From assembly GCF_002432125.1 (NCBI RefSeq), contig NZ_DJFS01000052.1, positions 1 through 27,390 of the forward strand: a DNA stretch of 27,390 nt, in the 5' to 3' direction. The DNA comes from Brevundimonas sp. UBA5866. GTDB lineage: Bacteria; Pseudomonadota; Alphaproteobacteria; Caulobacterales; Caulobacteraceae. Below the pieces are notes generated by a model that saw nothing but the letters and a program-made list of their open reading frames with translations, had not been told where the DNA came from and searched no databases. The stretch's first letter is position 1. Each line of letters begins with the position of its first letter. Below, piece after piece: positions 7,399 to 14,505 of the stretch. Made by a program: the position numbers and the translations under genes.

Positions 7399-7791
7399 AT
7401 GAACACCGAACTTTTCGAGAGCCTGTCTGAGCGTGAGAAGGATGTCCTGCGCTTGTTGGCGGCGGGGCATGAGGCGAAGTCGGTGGCACAGGTGCTGGGG
7501 CTGTCGGTTCATACTGTGAACGAGTATCTGCGGGCGGCGCGGCGCAAGCTGGATGCCCCCAATAGCCGGTCTGCGGCGCGCGAGTTTGCAGCCTATGAAG
7601 GCGAGCAGTCCAAAAAACTTGGGACCCCCGATTTTCTTGGAGACGAAAAAACGGGGAAGCTCAGGGCCACATCGACGGGCATGGCTCGTCCTCAACAGGC
7701 GGTCGCACTGTGCGGCTCGCGCTCTGGATTGGAGGATTTATCGCCATGTTCGGTATTTTGGCTGCTGTATTCGCGCTTTCGACGGGTCTGA
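7399..7791 (+). CDS. LuxR-type helix-turn-helix protein, probably 5' part of an HTH-DUF4019 gene
   Basis: The first 60 residues form a LuxR/GerE-type DNA-binding domain: LSEREKDVLRLLAAGHEAKSVA, then the recognition helix in LSVHTVNEYLRAARRKL. Alphaproteobacteria carry proteins in which this domain is followed by a linker, one transmembrane helix and a DUF4019 domain. Here the linker (TPDFLGDEKTG, about residues 76-86) is in this frame, but the transmembrane helix and DUF4019 lie in another frame from about 7710. The last 45 residues of this frame look like unselected sequence. An A6 run at 7646-7651 is the likely break: one extra A would join both parts. Either this is a sequencing or natural frameshift, or two overlapping genes. 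There is no strong ribosome-binding site before 7399. Confidence 0.7.
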   Translation: MNTELFESLSEREKDVLRLLAAGHEAKSVAQVLGLSVHTVNEYLRAARRKLDAPNSRSAAREFAAYEGEQSKKLGTPDFLGDEKTGKLRATSTGMARPQQAVALCGSRSGLEDLSPCSVFWLLYSRFRRV

Positions 7792-8183
7792 TGACGGTGG
7801 GGGCTCCGGCGCAGCCGTCGCAAGCCGAGGCGCAGAATGTCTTGCCTGCAGAGGCCACCGAGGTTGCTCAGAACTGGCTCAAACTGTTGGATGAAAAGCA
7901 GTGGGCGGCCAGCCATCAGGCCATGAGCGATACGGTGAAAGCGATGGGATCGGACGCCGAGTGGGAGGCGACCGTGGCGCCTGTGCGTGAGAGCCTTGGC
8001 GCGTTTGGTGGCCGTACAGCTTCGGACAGCAAACGTGACAGCATCCTGCCGGGCATGCCCAATGGCGATTACGGTATCCAGCAGTTCAAATCGCGCTTTG
8101 CCAACCATTCCGATGCGGTGGAAACCGTCATCATGTCCCGCGAAGCCGAGGGCTGGAAGGTGATCGGCTATTTCGTCCGTTAA
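7710..8183 (+). CDS. DUF4019 protein with N-terminal membrane helix (3' part of HTH-DUF4019 gene?)
   Basis: The frame begins with a hydrophobic helix (RLALWIGGFIAMFGILAAVFALSTGL), then an Ala/Gln linker, then a DUF4019 domain: VAQNWLKLLDEKQWAASHQAMSD, KAMGSDAEWEATVAPVRESLGAFGGR, and a C-terminal strand with VETVIMSREAEGWKVIGYFVR. DUF4019 is a small domain of unknown function found alone behind a signal peptide or fused behind a LuxR-type HTH. The listed start is GTG 7710. ATG 7746 is an attractive alternative, with GGAGG at 7731-7735 and a signal-peptide-like start, which would make it independently translated. It overlaps the HTH frame by 82 bases. A terminator follows. Confidence 0.72.
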   Translation: MRLALWIGGFIAMFGILAAVFALSTGLMTVGAPAQPSQAEAQNVLPAEATEVAQNWLKLLDEKQWAASHQAMSDTVKAMGSDAEWEATVAPVRESLGAFGGRTASDSKRDSILPGMPNGDYGIQQFKSRFANHSDAVETVIMSREAEGWKVIGYFVR

Positions 8184-8206
8184 GGCCGAAGACATGACGA
8201 GATAAG

Positions 8207-8239
8207 AAAGGGGCCACCGGATCGCCGGTGGCCCTTTTT
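8207..8239. terminator. Bidirectional intrinsic terminator
   Basis: A stem pairs 8207-8220 with 8225-8238 (GC core GGGCCACCGG with CCGGTGGCCC) around an ATCG loop, flanked by AAA and TTTTT. It sits between the convergent DUF4019 gene and tldD. Confidence 0.87.
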
Positions 8240-8243
8240 GTTA

Positions 8244-9680
8244 TCAGACGGCGGTTCCGCCGACGGTAAGGCCGCCCATTTTGAGGCTGGGCTGGCCGAT
8301 GCCGACGGGGACGCCTTGCCCCGCCTTGCCGCAGGTGCCGACGCCGGGGTCGAAGGCGAAGTCGTCGCCGATCATTTCGATCTTGGTCAAGGCCGTGGCC
8401 CCGTCACCGATCAGGGTGGCACCGCGAACCGGCGTGGTGATCCTGCCGTCCTCGATCAGATAGGCCTCGGTGCACTGGAACACGAACTTGCCGTTGGTGA
8501 TGTCCACCTGACCGCCACCGAAGTTGGCGGCATAGAGGCCGCGCTTGGTCGAGGCGATCATGTCCTCGAACTTGTCGTTTCCGCCTTCCATGAAGGTGTT
8601 GGTCATGCGCGGCATGGGCTGGTGGGCGAAGGACTGGCGGCGGCCATTGCCCGTGGCGCGGGCGTTCAGCTGGCGGGCCGACAGGCGGTCGTGCATCAGG
8701 CCAACCATGATGCCGTCCTCGATCAGGACGGTGCGCGAAGTCGGGGTGCCTTCGTCATCGAACGACAGCGAGCCGCGACGGTCGGCAATCGATCCGTCGT
8801 CCACCACGGTCACGCCGGGGGCGGCGACGCGCTTGCCCATCATGCCGGTAAAGACCGACGAGCCCTTGCGGTGGAAGTCGCCCTCAAAGCCGTGGCCGAT
8901 GGCTTCGTGCAGCAGCACGCCCGGCCAGCCCGCGCCGAGGACCACGTCCATCTCGCCTGCAGGGCAGTCGATGGCCTCAAGGTTCACCATCGCCTGACGC
9001 AGGGCCTTGTCCACCTGACCCTGCCAGCTTTCGGGCTTGATCCATTCCTCGAACGCGGCGCGGCCACCGGCCCCCGAGGATGCGGTTTCGCGGCGGCCGT
9101 TCTTTTCGACCGTGACCGAGACGTTCAGTCGCACCAGCGGGCGGATGTCGGTCAGGATCTGGCCATCCCCGCGCAGGATGTCGATGCTGCGGCGCTCGCC
9201 GACGATGGAGGCCGACACCTGAACCACATGCGGGTCACGGGCGCGGGCAAAGGCGTCGATTTCGGTCAGAAGCGCGATCTTGTCGGAGAAAGACGGGCTG
9301 AGCAGGGGATCGACCGGCGCATAGAGGCGCTGGTTGGTGGCCAGCGGCGCTTCGGCGGCGGTGCCGCTGTAGCCGCGCTTGGCCAGTGCCGCGCTGTCAC
9401 CCGCACGGGCGATGGCGGCGGCGGAAATCTCGTTGGCGTGGGCAAAGCCCGCCGTCTCGCCCGCGACGACCCGCAGGCCGAAGCCTTCGCAGGCGTCGTA
9501 GTTGGCGTTCTTCAGACGGCCATCGTCGAACAGCAGGGACTCGCTCTCGGTCTTTTCGAGGAAGAGTTCGCCGTCATCGGCACCGTCCAGCGCGGTCTGC
9601 AGGATGGACAGGGCGTCACCGGCGTCGACACCGGAGGCGTCGAGGATGGGCGAGGGCGAAGAGACGGAAGGTTTGCTCAT
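8244..9680 (-). CDS. tldD: Metalloprotease TldD
   Basis: A 478-residue cytoplasmic protein matching TldD/PmbA peptidases over its whole length. The zinc motif HExxxH is at 258-263 (HEAIGH), followed by GFEGDFHRKGSSVF and the DEGTPTSRTVLIEDG stretch. The C-terminal part includes MPRMTNTFM and GTCGKAGQGVPVG, the latter region providing the family's conserved cysteine near the metal site. TldD pairs with PmbA/TldE to degrade unfolded peptides and to process peptides such as microcin B17 and CcdA in E. coli. The partner gene is not in this window. The start at 9680 has only a weak upstream purine tract. The gene follows a terminator that isolates it from the DUF2807 operon. Confidence 0.95.
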   Translation of the reverse strand: MSKPSVSSPSPILDASGVDAGDALSILQTALDGADDGELFLEKTESESLLFDDGRLKNANYDACEGFGLRVVAGETAGFAHANEISAAAIARAGDSAALAKRGYSGTAAEAPLATNQRLYAPVDPLLSPSFSDKIALLTEIDAFARARDPHVVQVSASIVGERRSIDILRGDGQILTDIRPLVRLNVSVTVEKNGRRETASSGAGGRAAFEEWIKPESWQGQVDKALRQAMVNLEAIDCPAGEMDVVLGAGWPGVLLHEAIGHGFEGDFHRKGSSVFTGMMGKRVAAPGVTVVDDGSIADRRGSLSFDDEGTPTSRTVLIEDGIMVGLMHDRLSARQLNARATGNGRRQSFAHQPMPRMTNTFMEGGNDKFEDMIASTKRGLYAANFGGGQVDITNGKFVFQCTEAYLIEDGRITTPVRGATLIGDGATALTKIEMIGDDFAFDPGVGTCGKAGQGVPVGIGQPSLKMGGLTVGGTAV

Positions 9681-9717
9681 AAGGGCTAGATAGGCGCGCG
9701 GAGGCTGTGGCGCAAAG

Positions 9718-9761
9718 AAAAAGCCCCGCTGTCCGGTCGCAGGAAACCGGAACAGCGGGGC
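9718..9761 (-). terminator. Intrinsic terminator after the PadR-DUF1700-DUF2807 operon
   Basis: On the minus strand the stem pairs 9746-9761 with 9723-9737 (15 bp with one bulged base, loop 8) and is followed by five U from 9722-9718. It is downstream of the DUF2807 stop and upstream of tldD. Confidence 0.82.
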
Positions 9762-9806
9762 CTTGGCGTGCGACGGGGGGAGAAGGCGGCGTCGCGGGGG
9801 AGAGGC

Positions 9807-10583
9807 TTAGTCCTGACGGACCTCGGCATCCTGCGAGAGCTGCTGCTGCAGCTCCGACGGGCGGCGGGTCAGGCGGACGCGGCTTTCACCGGAAGCTACG
9901 ATCACCACCTTGCCATTGGCTGCGGTTTTCACACCGGCATTGCCGCTGGTGCGGATGGTGGCATCGCGGCCCAGAAGCTCGTCCAGTTCGGCAGAGCTGT
10001 TGCCCGAGGCGTCCACCGTCAGCTTGTCGGCCGTACCGATCACCTCGACGTCGGCATTGCCGGTCAGGGTCAGGTTCAGTTCGGGCTGGTTGTAGCCGCG
10101 GATTTCGACGTCCGAGTTGCCGAACAGCTCGAAGGTGTTGAGCGAGGGCGCGCGGATGGTGATCTTCAGATCGCGGCCATTGTCGATGGAGCGCAGCCCT
10201 TGTTTGTCGAGCACGACATAGCTCTTGCCGTTACCGCGGCGGTCGGCGCTGTCCAGGGTCAGTCGGCCGTCCACCAGCACCACCCGTTCGGCCAGATCGG
10301 CATTGCCCGTCACGGAGATGCCCGGAGCGTTGCTGTCCTGGATGATGACGACATCGCCGGGAAGGTCGATGGCCAGTCGGGTGCTTTCGGCCCAGGCAAT
10401 CTGGCGGGTGACCGGCGCGGGCAGGGTGTCACGGGTGACGCGGACCCCGTCGGAGTTGTCATCGATCACCCAGGTCCAGCTGTGGCGGGCCAGATCTGAC
10501 CCGCCAAGGGCCAGGGAGCCGCCGATACCGACGATGGCGAGGGCCAGACCGGAGGCACCTACGATAAGGAGATTGCGGATCAT
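9807..10583 (-). CDS. DUF2807 (head GIN domain) secreted or membrane-anchored protein
   Basis: A 258-residue protein with an N-terminal hydrophobic segment (residues 4-28) that is a signal peptide or anchor. From about residue 60 it follows the DUF2807 pattern: short repeated beta strands punctuated by GN(A/S)D or SGN turns, for example FGNSDVEIRG, TGNADVEVIG, ASGNSSAELDE and SGNAGVKTA. This predicts a right-handed beta-helix outside the cytoplasm. The function is unknown. It is the last gene of a unit with a DUF1700 membrane protein and a PadR regulator, a common combination in which PadR controls envelope-located partners. AGGA lies 9 bases before the ATG. Confidence 0.85.
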   Translation of the reverse strand: MIRNLLIVGASGLALAIVGIGGSLALGGSDLARHSWTWVIDDNSDGVRVTRDTLPAPVTRQIAWAESTRLAIDLPGDVVIIQDSNAPGISVTGNADLAERVVLVDGRLTLDSADRRGNGKSYVVLDKQGLRSIDNGRDLKITIRAPSLNTFELFGNSDVEIRGYNQPELNLTLTGNADVEVIGTADKLTVDASGNSSAELDELLGRDATIRTSGNAGVKTAANGKVVIVASGESRVRLTRRPSELQQQLSQDAEVRQD

Positions 10584-10612
10584 GTTTCTATCCTTTCCCT
10601 GTCAGGGTCCAA

Positions 10613-11182
10613 TCAGGCCGAAGCCGGTTCGAGAGCGGGCTTGGCGACGCGGTAGTGCAGGCGGGCGTACCAGATGGTGGCGTCGATCAGCCATTTGATC
10701 AGGACGGCCATCGTGGCGATCATGAACACGCCCAGACCCATCAGGCCGATGCCCATGAGAATGGCGGCGAACACGCCACCCGGCAGGCCGGCGAACGGGC
10801 CGACCACCATGACACCGCCACCGGCGATGAAGACACCGACACCGGCCACGAGGAAGGCCAGAACCGTGCCGAACACCGGCAGAACCAGCGGCAGCAGGAT
10901 CAGGATGTCGATGGCCCCCAGACCCAGAATGCCCAGAACGGCACCCAGCGCATTGGAAGCGGTCGGTTGCTGGGCCCAGGCCTGGGCACCGGCTTCGGCC
11001 TTCAGTTCGCGGGCCAGACGGTCGGGGTCGCCCAGCGCTGCCGAGATATCGGCTTCGGAGCGGCCCGCGGCGATGGCGTCATCGAAGTGGGCTTCATAGT
11101 CAGCGACGATATCGTCGGCGGCTGACTTGGTCAGGCCCACCAGACCGCGACGGAGACGGGCGAGGAACTCGTTGCGGTTCAT
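10613..11182 (-). CDS. DUF1700 (HAAS-domain) integral membrane protein
   Basis: A 189-residue protein. The N-terminal 65 residues form the HAAS helical domain: MNRNEFLARLRRGL, DIVADYEAHFDDAIAAGRSEADISAALGDPDRLARELKAE. Long hydrophobic segments follow between about 80 and 170, enough for three or four helices. DUF1700 proteins almost always sit next to a PadR-type regulator, and the HAAS domain is thought to associate with it. Here the ATG overlaps the last base of the PadR stop (TAATG on the minus strand), so translation is coupled and near-equal amounts are likely. The DUF2807 gene follows 29 bases later. Confidence 0.88.
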   Translation of the reverse strand: MNRNEFLARLRRGLVGLTKSAADDIVADYEAHFDDAIAAGRSEADISAALGDPDRLARELKAEAGAQAWAQQPTASNALGAVLGILGLGAIDILILLPLVLPVFGTVLAFLVAGVGVFIAGGGVMVVGPFAGLPGGVFAAILMGIGLMGLGVFMIATMAVLIKWLIDATIWYARLHYRVAKPALEPASA

Positions 11183-11586
11183 TATTCAGCTCCCTTGTCG
11201 GAATCAGTGGCCGCGATGGCCAGTACAGGTTGCGGGGCACCCGCATGGATGGTGTCGGCGCTGGCCGCTGCGCTCAGCAGATCGCCCACCGCATTGGCAA
11301 AGGCCTTCCACTCGGCGCTCTGGGCGGCAAGGGCTTCGTGGCCCTTGGCGGTCAGGCGGTAGTATTTGCGTGATGGGCCACTGGACGATTCTACCAGATA
11401 GGTCTCGACCAGACCGTCGGTCTGCATGCGGCGCATCAGCGGATAGATGGTGCCTTCGCCCATTCCGATTGCATCCGACAGGCGAGAAGCAATCTCGTAG
11501 GCGTAGCTGTCGCTTCGGGCGAGCAGGGCAAGGACACACAGGCCCAACACCCCTTTCTTCAGCTGGATATCGATTGTTTCGGGCAT
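11182..11586 (-). CDS. PadR-family transcriptional regulator
   Basis: A 134-residue DNA-binding protein. The PadR winged helix covers about residues 9-85: LKKGVLGLCVLALLARSDSYAYEIASRLSD, GEGTIYPLMRRMQTDGLVE and SGPSRKYYRLTAKGHEAL. A C-terminal helix used for dimerisation follows, then a disordered Ala-rich tail. The frame stays open far upstream, but the start at 11586 is set by GAGGGA 6 bases ahead and by the family N-terminus. PadR proteins are usually repressors that respond to small molecules or envelope stress. A 27-base inverted repeat over its likely promoter suggests autoregulation of the three-gene unit. Confidence 0.92.
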   Translation of the reverse strand: MPETIDIQLKKGVLGLCVLALLARSDSYAYEIASRLSDAIGMGEGTIYPLMRRMQTDGLVETYLVESSSGPSRKYYRLTAKGHEALAAQSAEWKAFANAVGDLLSAAASADTIHAGAPQPVLAIAATDSDKGAE

Positions 11587-11610
11587 TTCATTCCCTCGGT
11601 TGATGACCAA

Positions 11611-11647
11611 GGGATATGACAAGGTATCTTGTGACGCAAGGTACCTT
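11611..11647 (-). promoter_or_regulatory. Candidate PadR operator overlapping the padR promoter
   Basis: An inverted repeat has 11-base arms, AAGGTATCTTG (11621-11631) and CAAGGTACCTT (11637-11647), with a 5-base spacer and 10 of 11 positions matching. On the minus strand TTGCGT (11639-11634) and TATCCC (11616-11611) are separated by 17 bases and could be -35 and -10. The repeat covers the spacer and the -35, as expected for a PadR autorepressor site. Confidence 0.65.
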
Positions 11648-11703
11648 TTAAAACATGAACACCTTTTAATGAGCGGCTTTCTAACAACCTTGTGCGGTGG
11701 AAT

Positions 11704-11798
11704 GTGTCTGACACCTTGCCCGAGGACATTTTGTCCGATAACGACCGCCCAAACGCTGCGGTTCGAACGGGCCTCAGCGCGTTTGCGATTGCTTCGCA
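11704..11798 (+). promoter_or_regulatory. Leader of the cox operon with several short inverted repeats
   Basis: The spacer before ctaC contains GTGTC-T-GACAC (11704-11714), GGACA-TTT-TGTCC (11724-11736), the palindrome GTTCGAAC (11761-11768) and TGCGA-N5-TCGCA (11784-11798). The cox promoter should lie here. No sigma-70 consensus pair stands out and no FNR/FixK-type site (TTGAT-N4-ATCAA) is seen. Confidence 0.35.
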
Positions 11799-11834
11799 GG
11801 CGTCTGCTGCAGAACGGTTTATGAGGACTCTCGA

Positions 11835-12770
11835 ATGGGGATGGGCACGCGAGCGATAGCGCGGTTAGGGGCGGGTTCCGCCACGGCTGCGTTGAGCGCA
11901 TTCGTCGCTGCGCCGACTTGGGCGCAAGAACTTGTGGGGCAGCCGACCCCGGGCGCTATTGGTCTTCAAACGGCGGCATCGCCGCTGAAGCACCAGGTGC
12001 ATTTCTTCCACCAGGCTGTATTGCTGCCGATGTGCATCGGTATCAGCCTGCTGGTGCTGGCACTGCTGCTGTGGGTTTGCATCCGCTATAACAAGCGCGC
12101 CAATCCCGAGCCGGCGAAATTCAGCCACAACACCACCATCGAGGTGATCTGGACGGTTGTGCCGATCCTGATCCTGATGGTGATCGCGCTGTTCTCGTTC
12201 CGTCTGCTGTTCGCCTACGAGGACATGCCCGAGCCGGACGTCCGCGTGAAGGTCACCGGCAACCAGTGGAACTGGGCCTATGAGTATCCGGACCACAAGG
12301 TTCCGGAATACATCTCGAACATGCTGCCGGAAGACAAGACCACCAAGCAGCTCTACCGTCTGGCTGCCGACCAGCCGATGGTGGTGCCGGTGGGCGCGAC
12401 TGTCGAACTGCTGATCACGGCATCCGACGTGATCCATGCTGTGGCCGTTCCGGCCTTCGGCGTGAAGATCGACGCCATTCCGGGCAAGACCAACCACACC
12501 TGGTTCAAGGCCGAGAAGGTTGGCACCTACTATGGCCAGTGCTCGGAACTGTGCGGTGTCGACCACGCCTTCATGCCGATCCAGGTCAACGTCGTGACAC
12601 AGGAAGAGTTTGAAGCCTGGGTCGCCTCCAAGGGCGGTTCCATGCCGGGCACCGAAGTAGAAGCCGCTCCGGCAGCTGCAGAGGCTGCCGCTCCGGTGGC
12701 CGCTGAAGCCCCGACCGAAGCCCCGGCCGAAACGGCTGCAGCACCCGCTGCCGCCCCGGCTGCCCAATAA
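11835..12770 (+). CDS. ctaC: Cytochrome c oxidase subunit II (CuA subunit)
   Basis: A 311-residue protein of the aa3-type oxidase. A signal peptide (cleavage probably after TWA30) is followed by two transmembrane helices (about 62-82 and 104-125) and a periplasmic cupredoxin domain. The CuA ligands are visible: H201 in SDVIHAV, then C236, E238, C240, H244 and M247 in YGQCSELCGVDHAFMP. The aromatic patch NQWNWAYEYPD (143-153) lies in the electron-entry path from cytochrome c. The last 45 residues are an Ala/Pro/Glu low-complexity tail not needed for the fold. TGAGGA precedes the ATG by 8 bases. It is the first gene of the cox operon, 23 bases from ctaD. Confidence 0.97.
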   Translation: MGMGTRAIARLGAGSATAALSAFVAAPTWAQELVGQPTPGAIGLQTAASPLKHQVHFFHQAVLLPMCIGISLLVLALLLWVCIRYNKRANPEPAKFSHNTTIEVIWTVVPILILMVIALFSFRLLFAYEDMPEPDVRVKVTGNQWNWAYEYPDHKVPEYISNMLPEDKTTKQLYRLAADQPMVVPVGATVELLITASDVIHAVAVPAFGVKIDAIPGKTNHTWFKAEKVGTYYGQCSELCGVDHAFMPIQVNVVTQEEFEAWVASKGGSMPGTEVEAAPAAAEAAAPVAAEAPTEAPAETAAAPAAAPAAQ

Positions 12771-12793
12771 AGAATTGCGAGAGCACACTCATC

Positions 12794-14437
12794 ATGGCTA
12801 GCGCTAGCGCAACACACGATCACAAGCCGGGGTTCTTCACCCGTTGGTTCTTCTCGACCAACCACAAGGACATCGGCGTCCTCTATCTCATCTTCGCCAT
12901 CTTCACCGGTCTGGTGGGTGGTGCCCTGTCCGGCCTGATCCGTTGGGAACTGGCCGAGCCGGGCATCCAGCTGTTCAAGGAAGGCACGATCATCCAGCAA
13001 CTGGGTATCGTGGAAGCCTCCAAGCACGGCTTTAACGTCACGGTCACGGCCCACGCCCTGATCATGGTGTTCTTCGTGGTCATGCCGGCCACGATGGGCG
13101 GTTTCGCCAACTATTTCACGCCGATCATGATCGGCGCGCCGGACATGGCCTTCCCGCGTCTGAACAACATCTCGTTCTGGATGCTGGTTGCCGCCTTCAT
13201 CATGCTGGTGATGTCGATGTTCGTGGACGGTGGTCCGGGCCGCGGCTTCGGCGGTGGCTGGACGGCCTATCCGCCGCTGTCGACGATGGGCCACACGGGT
13301 CCTTCGTTCGACATGGCGATCTTCTCGCTGCACATCGCGGGTATCTCGTCGATCCTCGGCTCGATCAACTTCATCACCACCATCTTCAACATGCGCGCGC
13401 CGGGCATGACCCTGCACCGCATGCCGCTGTTCGCGTGGGGCGTTCTGATCACCGCCTTCCTGCTGCTGCTGTCGCTGCCGGTTCTGGCGGGCGCCATCAC
13501 CATGCTGCTGACCGATCGTAACTTCGGCACGTCGTTCTTCGATCCGGCCGGCGGCGGTGACCCGGTCATGTACCAGCACCTGTTCTGGTTCTTCGGCCAC
13601 CCGGAAGTGTACATCATGATCCTGCCGGGCTTCGGCATGATCTCGCACATCGTCTCGACCTTCTCGAAGAAGCCGATCTTCGGCTACCTCGCGATGGCTT
13701 ATGCAATGGTCGCCATCGGCTTCATCGGCTTCATCGTGTGGGCTCACCACATGTACACGGTCGGTATGTCGATCGAGCTGCGCACCTACTTCGTCGCTGC
13801 CACCATGATCATCGCGGTTCCGACCGGCGTTAAGATCTTCTCGTGGATCGCGACCATGTGGGGCGGTTCGCTGACCTTCAAGACCCCGATGCTGTGGGCT
13901 ATCGGCTTCATCTTCCTGTTCACCGTCGGTGGTGTGACCGGTGTGGTGCTGTCGAACGCCGGCATGGACTACTCGCTGCACGACACCTACTACGTCGTCG
14001 CCCACTTCCACTACGTGCTGTCGCTGGGTGCCGTCTTCTCGATTTTCGCCGGTTTCTACTACTGGTTCGAGAAGATGTTCGGCGTGAAGTACAACGAGTT
14101 CCTGGGCCAGCTGCACTTCTGGATCATGTTCGTCGGTGTGAACGTGATCTTCTTCCCGCAGCACTTCCTGGGTCTGCAAGGCATGCCGCGTCGTTACATC
14201 GACTATCCGGAAGCCTATACCCTGTGGAACCACGTCTCCTCGATGGGCTATCTGATCACCATCGTCGGCGTCGGCGTCTTCCTGATCATGCTTCTGGAAG
14301 CTGCCATCCGTCGTCGTCCGGCAGAAGCCAACCCGTGGGGCGAGGGTGCCACCACCCTGGAATGGACCCTGTCCTCGCCGCCTCCGCACCACCAGTTCAA
14401 CGAACTGCCGGTGGTGAAGGCGGACGACCACCACTAA
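12794..14437 (+). CDS. ctaD: Cytochrome c oxidase subunit I (haem a / a3-CuB)
   Basis: A 547-residue, 12-helix catalytic subunit. The ligands are visible: H87 (TAHALIM) and H406 for haem a, H404 for haem a3 (VVAHFHYVLS), and H269 (GHPEVYI), H318 and H319 (WAHHMY) for CuB, with the His-Tyr cross-link at Y273. E271 in GHPEV marks an A1-type oxidase. D117 in GAPDMAFPRLNN marks the D channel and K347 in PTGVKIFSW the K channel. The enzyme reduces oxygen to water and pumps protons. The GGFxNYF motif reads GGFANYF, with Ala where Gly is usual. A stable hairpin follows the stop. Confidence 0.98.
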   Translation: MASASATHDHKPGFFTRWFFSTNHKDIGVLYLIFAIFTGLVGGALSGLIRWELAEPGIQLFKEGTIIQQLGIVEASKHGFNVTVTAHALIMVFFVVMPATMGGFANYFTPIMIGAPDMAFPRLNNISFWMLVAAFIMLVMSMFVDGGPGRGFGGGWTAYPPLSTMGHTGPSFDMAIFSLHIAGISSILGSINFITTIFNMRAPGMTLHRMPLFAWGVLITAFLLLLSLPVLAGAITMLLTDRNFGTSFFDPAGGGDPVMYQHLFWFFGHPEVYIMILPGFGMISHIVSTFSKKPIFGYLAMAYAMVAIGFIGFIVWAHHMYTVGMSIELRTYFVAATMIIAVPTGVKIFSWIATMWGGSLTFKTPMLWAIGFIFLFTVGGVTGVVLSNAGMDYSLHDTYYVVAHFHYVLSLGAVFSIFAGFYYWFEKMFGVKYNEFLGQLHFWIMFVGVNVIFFPQHFLGLQGMPRRYIDYPEAYTLWNHVSSMGYLITIVGVGVFLIMLLEAAIRRRPAEANPWGEGATTLEWTLSSPPPHHQFNELPVVKADDHH

Positions 14438-14463
14438 TCCCTCTCCCGGGATAAAGAATGGAG

Positions 14464-14496
14464 AGGCCGCCCTTTCGTGATACGAAGGGGCGGCCT
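14464..14496 (+). terminator. Strong hairpin between ctaD and ctaB (attenuator or mRNA stabiliser)
   Basis: A 15-bp stem pairs 14464-14478 with 14482-14496 (one G-T wobble) around a GAT loop. The T-tract is poor (TCGCCTT), so it may terminate only partly, lowering ctaB relative to ctaD, or protect the upstream mRNA 3' end. The ctaB ATG is 10 bases after it. Confidence 0.65.
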
Positions 14497-14505
14497 TCGC
14501 CTTAT

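Noticed and set aside
7612..7652. Two AAAAAAC heptamers (7612-7618 and 7646-7652) as programmed -1 ribosomal slippery sites
   Set aside because: In the HTH reading frame neither has the X XXY YYZ phase needed for tandem slippage. Slippage of polymerase or a sequencing indel at the A-run is a simpler explanation.
8238..9689. A 483-codon open frame on the plus strand opposite tldD
   Set aside because: It mirrors tldD nearly end to end and shows no recognisable domain; tldD has the intact zinc motif.
11826..11830. GANTC (CcrM methylation) site next to the ctaC start, and another at 16349
   Set aside because: Four fixed bases occur often by chance, and nothing else indicates cell-cycle control here.
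12530..14434. A 634-codon open frame on the minus strand opposite ctaC/ctaD
   Set aside because: It is a codon-bias shadow: the product is an implausible string rich in His, Asp, Arg and Gln, while the plus strand encodes unmistakable oxidase subunits.
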